DNA from: Corynebacterium striatum ATCC 6940
Lineage (GTDB): Bacteria > Actinomycetota > Actinomycetes > Mycobacteriales > Mycobacteriaceae
DNA length: 64,000 nt
Assembly: GCF_000159135.1 (NCBI RefSeq)
Contig: NZ_GG667523.1
Location: forward strand, 78,331-142,330
Direction of reading: 5' to 3'
Shown here: positions 57,915 through 64,000 of the stretch, one piece after another
Position numbering within the stretch: position 1 is the stretch's first letter
Layout of the letters: every line of letters begins with the position of its first letter
Position numbers and translations under genes: made by a program
Notes under the pieces: generated by a model
What the model saw: only the letters and a program-made list of their open reading frames with translations
The model's database searches: none
Told to the model about the DNA's origin: nothing

Positions 57915-58498
57915 TCCACGATTGCGCGCACGTCGTCGGCGCTCGTGAACAAGTGCGCCTGCAATCCTGCTGCGGCCGCTCCATCGACAAAGTCTTGCCG
58001 ATCATCAAAGAAGTGCACCTTCTCAGCTGTCGCGGCAAGAGCATCGACGGCAACTTTGTATGCCTCTACATCCGGTTTGGCCACGCCAATATCGCAGCTA
58101 AATACCACTGCAGCGCAGTCTTCAATCCAATCGTGTTCACTGCGTACGGCATCCGCCAAGGTAGTGGGGATGTTAGAGAGCAAGCCCACCGTGTGCCCCT
58201 CGCCAATGAGCCGCTGCACTAAAGCAACCATCTCCGGTTCGGAGTCCATGTAATAGCGATTGTCGAGTTCCACAGCTTCCGCAACGTCAAACTCCCCGAG
58301 CTCCACGCTGGCAGAAATACGGTTCCAATACATTGAATCGGACATGATTCCGGCGTCGTATGCCGGGCGAAACTCCTGATAAGTTTCCCAGAACCTCGCG
58401 GGGTCCGCGGGATTTACCAGCCTCTCGAGCTCGGCTTGTTGCTCCGCGCTGGCAATGCGCATGAGCACGCCGTACATATCGAAAAGAAGCTTAGCCAT
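57905..58498 (-). CDS. HAD-like hydrolase with altered motif I
   Basis: 197 residues. Motif I is KLLFDMYGVLM: the nucleophile Asp is kept, but the usual second Asp (DxD) is Tyr. Motif II is the Ser/Thr in TVGLLSNIPT, and motif IV is HFFDDRQDFVDGAAAAGL. The layout is HAD subfamily IA with a helical cap. A changed acid/base residue may alter or lower phosphatase activity. ATG 58498 follows TAGACT by 7 bases. Confidence 0.82.
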   Translation of the reverse strand: MAKLLFDMYGVLMRIASAEQQAELERLVNPADPARFWETYQEFRPAYDAGIMSDSMYWNRISASVELGEFDVAEAVELDNRYYMDSEPEMVALVQRLIGEGHTVGLLSNIPTTLADAVRSEHDWIEDCAAVVFSCDIGVAKPDVEAYKVAVDALAATAEKVHFFDDRQDFVDGAAAAGLQAHLFTSADDVRAIVDES

Positions 58499-58505
58499 GC
58501 GCCCC

Positions 58506-58511
58506 AGTCTA
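58506..58511 (-). promoter_or_regulatory. -10 box of the HAD gene (leaderless)
   Basis: TAGACT on the minus strand, 7 bases before ATG 58498; it overlaps the stop of the upstream membrane protein gene. Confidence 0.45.
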
Positions 58512-58856
58512 GACGCGGCGCGCCTGAGTCAGCACAGCCAGGATTCCCACCGCGGCACCGGCAACGAACATCGGCAGCGGAACTTCAGCATGACTCCACG
58601 GCAGCATACCGATAGAGGCAACGGATCCGAGCAGTAAAAGCCCAGCCAAGCTATACAGCGAACGAGTCACCGGACGGCACACGCCAAGCGCACCCGCTAG
58701 CATCCCGAACCCTGCTACTGGACCGAGCATCAGCGCAAAGGTGAAAAGAAATGTGCCCAACGCAAGGTACGTCGAGTTCATAGCCATACCACCGACTAGA
58801 GCCACCGCCAGTAGTGCTAGTGCAAAACTGATGAGGATCTTGTTCTTGGTAGTCAT
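58509..58856 (-). CDS. Hypothetical four-helix membrane protein
   Basis: 115 residues, almost entirely hydrophobic with four predicted helices (ILISFALALLAVALVGGMAM, LALGTFLFTFALMLGPVAG, YSLAGLLLLGSVASIGML, MFVAGAAVGILAVLTQA). I do not recognise a family. The ATG lies 3 bases from the terminator hairpin of the ferritin gene, and its GGGAG ribosome-binding site is in the hairpin arm, so expression may depend on that structure. Confidence 0.65.
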   Translation of the reverse strand: MTTKNKILISFALALLAVALVGGMAMNSTYLALGTFLFTFALMLGPVAGFGMLAGALGVCRPVTRSLYSLAGLLLLGSVASIGMLPWSHAEVPLPMFVAGAAVGILAVLTQARRV

Positions 58857-58859
58857 AAA

Positions 58860-58899
58860 TAAAGTCTCCCACCGAGCGTTTACTCGATGGGAGACTTTA
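58860..58899 (-). terminator. Ferritin gene terminator whose arm carries the next gene's ribosome-binding site
   Basis: 17-bp arms 58860-58876 and 58883-58899 with one mismatch and a 6-base loop; a T-rich stretch follows on the minus strand. The 3' arm contains GGGAG at 9 bases from ATG 58856. Confidence 0.8.
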
Positions 58900-58927
58900 T
58901 TAAATCTTGACGGCTTCGTTATAGATA

Positions 58928-59416
58928 TTACGAGTTGCGGGATGCCAGGCCAGCGTCGATGCGCAGCAGGCCAGAGCCATCGTTGCCAACCAGCTTAATC
59001 TGGTCAATAATCTCGCTAACAGTAGCCTCTTCCCCAATCTGCTCATCCAAGAACCAGTTAATGAGGGAGCGGGAATCCAAGTCACCAGCAGCGTCAGCGG
59101 CGCGAGCGATCTCACGGATCTGCTCGGATACCTTCTGCTCGTGAGCAAAGGCAGCCTCGAAAGCATCCAACGGAGTTGCTGCCTTGATGGAAGGAACCGG
59201 GATGTCAGAAAGCTCTACTCGGTAGCCGCGGTCCAGCAGGTGCTGAGCAATCTTCTGCGCATGCTCGCGCTCTTCTGCAGCCTGTGCGTAGAACCAGTCG
59301 CGCATACCCGGGAAGGAGAGGTTGTCCAACTCGTATGCCAGCTGGGTGTAAATCAGAGCAGCGCCGTGCTCGTTGATTACCTGGTTGTTCAGGAGGGTTT
59401 GCAGCTTCTCGTCCAT
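58928..59416 (-). CDS. ftn: Ferritin (non-heme, Ftn type)
   Basis: 162 residues, a four-helix bundle plus short tail. Ferroxidase ligands are in place: Glu in NNQVINEHG, EExxH in AAEEREHAQKI, Glu in AHEQKVSEQI, and EQIGEEATV. It stores iron as a 24-mer. AGAAAGG precedes ATG 59416. A 7-bp hairpin (59439-59445 with 59465-59471) and palindromes further up lie in the leader region. It neighbours heme uptake and degradation genes, whose iron it could store. Confidence 0.93.
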   Translation of the reverse strand: MDEKLQTLLNNQVINEHGAALIYTQLAYELDNLSFPGMRDWFYAQAAEEREHAQKIAQHLLDRGYRVELSDIPVPSIKAATPLDAFEAAFAHEQKVSEQIREIARAADAAGDLDSRSLINWFLDEQIGEEATVSEIIDQIKLVGNDGSGLLRIDAGLASRNS

Positions 59417-59528
59417 GTCAGGAACCTTTCTCTAAGACCCCCGGTAAGTGCAATTTCCTATCAAACCGGGGCGTTTCATTAAGTGCAACACCAACAATAC
59501 AGATTTATTTCCGTCGCGCTAGGAAGGA

Positions 59529-59598
59529 TTGCTTTAGCAAACATGCCGGTCAAAGCTACTTTTTGGGTTGGATATCCTAACTTTACTCAGGATATCCA
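59529..59598. promoter_or_regulatory. Paired palindromes upstream of the ferritin gene
   Basis: TGGATATCCT (59569-59578) and AGGATATCCA (59589-59598) are perfect inverted copies 10 bases apart. Each contains GGATATCC, itself palindromic, so the two centres are exactly 20 bp apart, about two helical turns. TTGCT-TT-AGCAA at 59529-59540 is another palindrome. The 248-base gap (59417-59664) holds no gene. Confidence 0.55.
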
Positions 59599-59664
59599 CC
59601 ACTGCATTCCCTCCTTAGGGCAACCGCGACACAACCAAGCCACGCTTGACGACGCCGCCCTTGC

Positions 59665-60447
59665 CTAGAACAGCTTCGGCAGTTTCAGACCCGGAATCGC
59701 ACCAGAGAAGGCAGCACCGACTGCAGCCAGAATCGCAATAATCGCGGCTATAATGCCGCCGATTGCACCCGCGGAAGAACCCGCTTCAGGCTTCGGATCT
59801 GGCTCAGTAGTCGCCTTGGCATAGGTGACAGTGAGGTCAGTGTTTCCGTCATCTAGCGGTCCCGGCTTGTAGATGCCCAGCATCACGTCGCTGCCAACCT
59901 GGGTGATGGACGTCTGTGCACCTTTGGTGGTGTAGGTCTTCTCTGCTGCCGGAACAATTGCCTCGCTCAACTTAAAAGTGGAGATTTTTGCGTCATCCAG
60001 GTTGGTCTCAAGTGCCTCCTTGCTGCTTGGCCCCTTGGTGCCGGTGGCCTTCACGTCCGCCGTGATGGTGGCATCAGTGCCGGAAACCACCACCTTGATG
60101 TCGCTGAACGTCATATCGAGACCATAGCTGCCATTTGGACCCAGGCCCGGGTGTGCTTGGAAGTGCAGCGAGCCATCAGTGTCGATGGTTCCGTTACCCT
60201 TTGCGTCAACCTTGGATGCGGAAGCATTCACTGGAAGCTTGAAAGTTTTGCCAGCGAGGACGGCACCATCAGTGGCCTCAATCTTCCCTTTCGCAAAAGG
60301 CTTTTGTACGTAGGAAATGAAGGACTCCTTGATGGGCCAGTTGAGCTCACCGGAAGCGAGGGCAGGAATTTGGGCAGCGGTAGCAGTAGGTACTGCGAGA
60401 GCACCGGCCACGAGAGTGGTGGCGGTGAGCACAGAGATTGGCTTCAT
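59665..60447 (-). CDS. HtaA-domain heme-binding surface protein
   Basis: 260 residues. Signal peptide MKPISVLTATTLVAGALAVPTATAA, one HtaA domain (SGELNWPIKESFISYVQKPF to about residue 195), a Pro/Glu/Gly linker and a C-terminal membrane helix (AIGGIIAAIIAILAAVGAAF). This is the layout of corynebacterial hemin-binding proteins of the HtaA/HtaC type, which pass heme towards an importer. No htaA-hmuTUV cluster is in the window. A DtxR-like site lies upstream. Confidence 0.8.
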   Translation of the reverse strand: MKPISVLTATTLVAGALAVPTATAAQIPALASGELNWPIKESFISYVQKPFAKGKIEATDGAVLAGKTFKLPVNASASKVDAKGNGTIDTDGSLHFQAHPGLGPNGSYGLDMTFSDIKVVVSGTDATITADVKATGTKGPSSKEALETNLDDAKISTFKLSEAIVPAAEKTYTTKGAQTSITQVGSDVMLGIYKPGPLDDGNTDLTVTYAKATTEPDPKPEAGSSAGAIGGIIAAIIAILAAVGAAFSGAIPGLKLPKLF

Positions 60448-60491
60448 TTAGTTCTCCGAATCAGAAAGAGTGTAGATGAAAGTATGCAAGC

Positions 60492-60530
60492 TTAGCCTTG
60501 CCATACCAAAGATAGGTTAGGCAAGGCTAA
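60492..60530. promoter_or_regulatory. DtxR-like site and 11-bp inverted repeat between hmuO and the HtaA-type gene
   Basis: TTAGCCTTGCC (60492-60502) and GGCAAGGCTAA (60520-60530) are exact inverted copies. The segment 60512-60530 also matches the DtxR consensus TTAGGTTAGGCTAACCTAA at 15 of 19 positions. Iron repression of the HtaA-type gene is likely. Confidence 0.65.
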
Positions 60531-60550
60531 ATTTAAAGTCAAGACCTGTT

Positions 60551-61198
60551 TTAGTGGAGCCGATCTAACTCAGCAAAGATGCCCGAGTTAAACGCAAAAG
60601 CCGCCTGGGCCTCAGAAATAAGCGCCGCCCGCTCCGCTTCTACCAATCGCATCTCATCGATACGCTGCCGGTAACCATTACGGTAAGGCGGAATCTTCCC
60701 GATCGCGGTGAAGTCGTAGAAGTTAAGCGCATCCGGATCAATCCCATACAGTGCACCCAACCGCGCCGCAATAACCTGGCCGCCGGAAATGTCACCGAGG
60801 TAGCGCACGTAGTGATGCGCCACAACCTCAACCGCATGCTCAGGTGCAGCCAACTGCTCAAGGCGAGCCACATAAGCCGCAGTAGCCGGCAAGATGCGAA
60901 CCTTATCACGCCAATCCCCTCCCAGCTGCTGAGTCAGATCGACCTCGAGAGCATCACGGCGCTCCAAACGCGGATCGGCCACAGCACTCGCGGTTGCCGT
61001 TTCCGCCACAGCACGCACGGCTCGCTCCAACGCCTCATACACAAACCACAGCTGACCGGTCAGATCGGCGACAGCTTTGGCATCTAGCTCGCCCGCCATG
61101 AGCCGCTGCATAAAGCTCGATCCCTCCGCCCCCTCGTGGGCACGCGCAGTCGCCTCGCGCAAAGCCAGCGATAACGGTTGATCCAGTGCAGTGGTCAT
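60551..61198 (-). CDS. hmuO: Heme oxygenase HmuO
   Basis: 215 residues, the size of C. diphtheriae HmuO. The proximal heme ligand is His in REATARAHEGAEGSSFM. The distal helix is VRYLGDISGGQVIAARLG. GQLWFVYEALE and NFYDFTAIGKIPPYRNGYR are also conserved. It opens heme to biliverdin, CO and iron. AAGGAGAA precedes the ATG. TTAGG-GTCG-CCTAA upstream is a candidate DtxR or heme-responsive operator. Confidence 0.95.
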   Translation of the reverse strand: MTTALDQPLSLALREATARAHEGAEGSSFMQRLMAGELDAKAVADLTGQLWFVYEALERAVRAVAETATASAVADPRLERRDALEVDLTQQLGGDWRDKVRILPATAAYVARLEQLAAPEHAVEVVAHHYVRYLGDISGGQVIAARLGALYGIDPDALNFYDFTAIGKIPPYRNGYRQRIDEMRLVEAERAALISEAQAAFAFNSGIFAELDRLH

Positions 61199-61251
61199 AA
61201 ATTCTCCTTAGAAAAGTAACGCTTACCTAACTTACTGAAACCAATTTAAAG

Positions 61252-61265
61252 TTAGGGTCGCCTAA
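61252..61265. promoter_or_regulatory. Operator-like palindrome upstream of hmuO
   Basis: TTAGG-GTCG-CCTAA, perfect 5-bp arms, 54 bases before the hmuO ATG; the arms match the halves of a DtxR box. A weaker DtxR-like stretch (12 of 19) lies at 61212-61230. Confidence 0.5.
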
Positions 61266-61300
61266 AAATCAATATTTGAGGAGAAAATCAACCAAAAGAA

Positions 61301-62797
61301 CTACCAGTCTAATTTTCCGCTCAAACGCTCCAAGCGCTGCAAGCTCGCACCATCCAAGCCCCGGAATTCCACCTCGACCCCGCGGTCGGCATACTTTTCC
61401 TGCACCGAATCCAGCGTCGCCACCGTGGAGGCATCCCAAATTTCGGCGCCACTTAGGTCAATAACCACGCGCTCTTCCGGCAACGTGTAGTCGAAGGCAT
61501 AAACCAGATCGTTCGAGGACGCGAAGAAAAGCTGCCCGCGCACGAAGTAGGTGTTTCCTTCCAAGTCCACCGACACGAAATGCGCCACACGGCGAGCAAA
61601 AGCCACCGACGCCGTCAGCACGCCGGCGACCACACCCACTGCCAGGTTGTGGGTGAGCAAGGTGCCCACCACGGTTACCAACATGACCACTGTTTCCGAA
61701 AGCGGCATAAGCCGCAGCGTGCGCGGGTTAATCGAGTGCCAATCCACGGTCGCACCAGCGACAATAATCATCACCGCTACCAACGCCGCCATAGGAATGC
61801 GGCCGACGGTCTCCCCCAAGACCACGACGAGGATGAGCAGGAAGACGCCGGCGAGGAACGTCGACAAGCGCGTGCGTGCCTGCGCGCCCTTCACATTGAT
61901 CATGGTCTGGCCAATCATCGCGCACACACCCATTCCACCAATCAGAGCGGACAAGATGTTTCCCACGCCTTGGCCTAAGGACTCGCGCGTCTTATCGGAG
62001 TGCGTGTCCGTAATGTCGTCGACAAGCTTCGCCGTCAGCAGCGATTCCATCAGCCCCACCAGAGCCACGCCAATCGCGTAAGGAGCGATGAGCTCGAGCG
62101 TCTCCAGATTCAGCGGCACGTTCGGGATAAACAATCCCGGCAGGCTCGTAGGCAGCTCACCTTGGTCGGCCACGTCCGGGACCTCCCACCCGAATGCAAT
62201 AGCCAACACCGTGACCACCAGGATGGTCACCAAAGGCGCAGGGATCACCGTGGTCAGACGTGGCAGCACCAGCATGATCACCAGACCCACGCCCACCAGC
62301 ACGTATGCCATCCACGGGACGTCGCGCAGGTGCGGCAGCTGCGCGGTAAACATCATGATGCCCAAAGCGTTGACGAATCCGGTCATCACCGAGCGCGGGA
62401 TGAAACGCATGAGCTTGGCGACGCCCAGCATCGCCAAGATGATCTGCAAGATGCCGGCCAACATGATGGTGGCCACCACATAGTCAAGGCCGTGACTGTA
62501 CGACAACGGCGCAATAACCAAGGCCACCGCGCCCGCCGCCGCAGAAACCATCGCGGGGCGTCCGCCGGTAAACGCGATGGAGATTGCCATGATCACCGAG
62601 GCAAACAAACCCACGCGCGGATCGAGCCCTGCCAAGATGGAAAAGCTGAGAACCTCAGGAATCAGCGCCAGCGCTACCGCGAGGCCGCCGAAGACCTCCA
62701 TACGAAAGCGCGCTGGCGAAGAAAATGCGTATTTAAAACTGCCGAGAACAGAAGTAGGTGCGGGTTGCGTAGATGCAGGTGCTGGTTGTTGAGACAC
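61301..62797 (-). CDS. SulP family anion transporter with STAS domain
   Basis: 498 residues. About 11 helices are followed by a STAS domain (RVVIDLSGAEIWDASTVATLD). The SulP core shows GGLAVALALIPEVLSFSILAG and AFTGGRPAMVSAAAGAVALV. Bacterial members carry sulfate, bicarbonate or dicarboxylates; the substrate is not decided here. GTG 62797 follows TAGAGT by 7 bases, suggesting a leaderless message. Confidence 0.92.
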   Translation of the reverse strand: MSQQPAPASTQPAPTSVLGSFKYAFSSPARFRMEVFGGLAVALALIPEVLSFSILAGLDPRVGLFASVIMAISIAFTGGRPAMVSAAAGAVALVIAPLSYSHGLDYVVATIMLAGILQIILAMLGVAKLMRFIPRSVMTGFVNALGIMMFTAQLPHLRDVPWMAYVLVGVGLVIMLVLPRLTTVIPAPLVTILVVTVLAIAFGWEVPDVADQGELPTSLPGLFIPNVPLNLETLELIAPYAIGVALVGLMESLLTAKLVDDITDTHSDKTRESLGQGVGNILSALIGGMGVCAMIGQTMINVKGAQARTRLSTFLAGVFLLILVVVLGETVGRIPMAALVAVMIIVAGATVDWHSINPRTLRLMPLSETVVMLVTVVGTLLTHNLAVGVVAGVLTASVAFARRVAHFVSVDLEGNTYFVRGQLFFASSNDLVYAFDYTLPEERVVIDLSGAEIWDASTVATLDSVQEKYADRGVEVEFRGLDGASLQRLERLSGKLDW

Positions 62798-62804
62798 CGC
62801 ACAT

Positions 62805-62810
62805 ACTCTA
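62805..62810 (-). promoter_or_regulatory. -10 box of the SulP gene (leaderless)
   Basis: TAGAGT on the minus strand, 7 bases before GTG 62797. Confidence 0.5.
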
Positions 62811-62883
62811 GCGGCCCCTAGGCCCCTTCCCTAAAGGAACCGTCAGCAGTGATAACAGGCAGAACCGACCACGCAAAATTGAT

Positions 62884-63333
62884 TCAGGCATCTGTCTTTT
62901 TCCACGAGAAATCCGGCTCAAAGATGGTCGTGGGCTTGGTGTAGATAACGGCTGACTTCACCTCGGCGGCCGTTTCCGCCAGCAGGTTGACCACGAGATC
63001 GAGAGTCTTTCCAGAATCAGCCACGTCATCGACCACCAGAACCTTCTTGCCCTGCAAGGAATCGGTATCCAGCTGCGGGTTAAGCAGAACTGGCTCGGGC
63101 AGGGTCTCCCCGATGTCGGTATAGAACTCCACGTTGATTGCACCCATTTCTTTGACGCCGATTGCATAGCCGATGGCGCCTGCTGGGATGAGGCCGCCGC
63201 GGGCGACACCCACGATGAGCTCAGGGAACCAGCCGGAATCCACAATCTCCTGAGACAGGTGCCGGGATGCTTCACCGAAGACCTCCCACGTCAGGTTTTC
63301 GCGATCAGGGTAGTACCACTCGGGCTGGGTCAT
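62884..63333 (-). CDS. gpt: Purine phosphoribosyltransferase (Gpt/xanthine-guanine type)
   Basis: 149 residues. The PRPP-binding signature is KVLVVDDVADSGKTLDL, and the N-terminal LIVGVARGGLIPAGAIGYA is the second loop. The size and aromatic-rich N-terminus (WYYPDRENLTWEVF) fit bacterial xanthine-guanine-like phosphoribosyltransferases. It salvages purine bases with PRPP. AAGGAA precedes ATG 63333. It lies 56 bases downstream of the AMP nucleosidase gene and is probably co-transcribed. Confidence 0.85.
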   Translation of the reverse strand: MTQPEWYYPDRENLTWEVFGEASRHLSQEIVDSGWFPELIVGVARGGLIPAGAIGYAIGVKEMGAINVEFYTDIGETLPEPVLLNPQLDTDSLQGKKVLVVDDVADSGKTLDLVVNLLAETAAEVKSAVIYTKPTTIFEPDFSWKKTDA

Positions 63334-63389
63334 GGAATCTATTCCTTGGGAGACGACGATTTTCGATCCAGCTTAGTCGCATGCCCCGC

Positions 63390-64000
63390 TCAACGAAACG
63401 GAATCTCCCCAATGGTGCGACGCAGCTTGCGAGTGCGGAGTCGCTCGGGATTCTCTGCGAGGGTCTCCATCGCGCGCACGGCACACATGACGTGCGCCTC
63501 CTTTGAGTTTGAATAGAAAGCTTGCGCGCCCGCTGGCAGCTTGGGCACCGCGTGCAACGGAAGATCCGACACGGACAGCAGCGTGCCGTAGGGGATGCGA
63601 TATCTGTACCCATTCGCCGCGAGCATGCAGGACTCCATGTCGATGGCCACGGCGGTCGAGCCACGCAGCCACTCCCACAGCTCGCGCGGGGTGCGCCATT
63701 CCCAGTTGCGGTCCGCAGTAGACAGGACGGTGCCCGTGCGCATGAGTTCGTTGTCGGCGCCGTAGACCTCCTCGACGGCGGCCTCGAGCATGCGCTGGAC
63801 CTCCGGGATGGCAGGAATGGGAACGTCGACGGGAATGGCGCGATCCAGAATGTGATCATCGCGCTGATAGGCGTTGCCGAGGATGAGGTCGCCGATGCGC
63901 ATGCGGCCGTCGAGGCCCGCGCAGTGGCCAATCATGATCCACGCCTCCGGACGCAGCACCGCGAGGGAATCCGTGATGGTCTTCGCGTTGGAAGGACCCA
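63390..64000 (-). CDS. amn: AMP nucleosidase, C-terminal part (runs off the window)
   Basis: About 203 residues of an open frame that continues past base 64000. It reads GPSNAKTITDSLAVLRPEAW, then MIGHCAGLDGRMRIGDLILGNAYQRDDH and VAIDMESCMLAANGYRYRIPYGTLL, the nucleoside-phosphorylase-like catalytic domain of AMP nucleosidase. It splits AMP into adenine and ribose 5-phosphate. With the phosphoribosyltransferase downstream it forms a purine turnover pair. The start is outside the window. Confidence 0.92.
   Translation of the reverse strand, partial: GPSNAKTITDSLAVLRPEAWIMIGHCAGLDGRMRIGDLILGNAYQRDDHILDRAIPVDVPIPAIPEVQRMLEAAVEEVYGADNELMRTGTVLSTADRNWEWRTPRELWEWLRGSTAVAIDMESCMLAANGYRYRIPYGTLLSVSDLPLHAVPKLPAGAQAFYSNSKEAHVMCAVRAMETLAENPERLRTRKLRRTIGEIPFR

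Overview
The window is about 60% GC, densely packed chromosomal DNA from a mycolic-acid-containing actinobacterium, almost certainly a Corynebacterium. The evidence is the arabinogalactan locus (Wzm/Wzt galactan exporter, GlfT1, GtrA proteins, DprE1, DprE2, AftA and a single Emb), a corynebacterial-type heme oxygenase with an HtaA-type surface protein, and many genes that appear to be read from leaderless promoters. The gene content would fit the C. aurimucosum / minutissimum / singulare group, but the species cannot be fixed from sequence reading alone. No prophage, CRISPR array, rRNA or intact insertion sequence was seen.

Layout. 0-2.5 kb: end of a polyamine-type cluster (probable DUF4178 tail, DUF4247, DUF350, membrane-bound SpeE-like protein). 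2.5-4.6 kb: a TrkA/TrkH potassium-uptake pair. 4.7-10.7 kb: a semialdehyde-type dehydrogenase, a tRNA-Ser, a PucR-type regulator divergent from a 2-keto-acid decarboxylase, and an aromatic-type aminotransferase, which together suggest amino acid to keto acid to aldehyde (Ehrlich/indolepyruvate) chemistry. 10.7-14.1 kb: molybdenum cofactor genes moaD < > moeA-mog-moaE-moeB. 14.3-16.7 kb: a second tRNA-Ser, a quinone oxidoreductase and a class V aminotransferase relative without a recognisable PLP lysine. 16.9-30.9 kb: the arabinogalactan assembly and export locus.

31-40.6 kb is a mixed, mostly minus-strand set: PepSY membrane protein, alpha/beta hydrolase, M13 peptidase, PrsW-like protease, alkyltransferase-like protein, VOC, S4, LpqC-like esterase, YbjQ, DUF2218 and an N-terminally truncated LysE-type exporter. 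40.6-46.7 kb is a choline to glycine-betaine locus (betA < > betT-betB) with a perfect operator-like palindrome in the divergent gap. 46.7-58.9 kb holds a frameshifted SDR gene, an FMN reductase, AlkB-like dioxygenase, acetyltransferase, HrpB helicase, TSUP and AbrB-type membrane proteins, DUF885 and LOG proteins, a sirtuin, a ROK repressor with twin operators, and a HAD protein. 58.9-61.2 kb is iron and heme handling (ferritin, HtaA-domain protein, heme oxygenase). 61.3-64 kb holds a SulP transporter and purine salvage genes (phosphoribosyltransferase, AMP nucleosidase, the latter running off the end).

The most general signal is regulatory. About 27 genes have a TANNNT-like -10 box ending 6-8 bases, most often exactly 7, before the start codon. 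They therefore look leaderless, and this spacing fixes many starts that would otherwise be ambiguous. Local oddities worth following are the self-palindromic terminators shared by both tRNA-Ser genes, the ROK twin operators 33 bp apart, the betA-betT palindrome, the broken SDR, the truncated LysE gene, and a terminator hairpin that carries the ribosome-binding site of the next gene.
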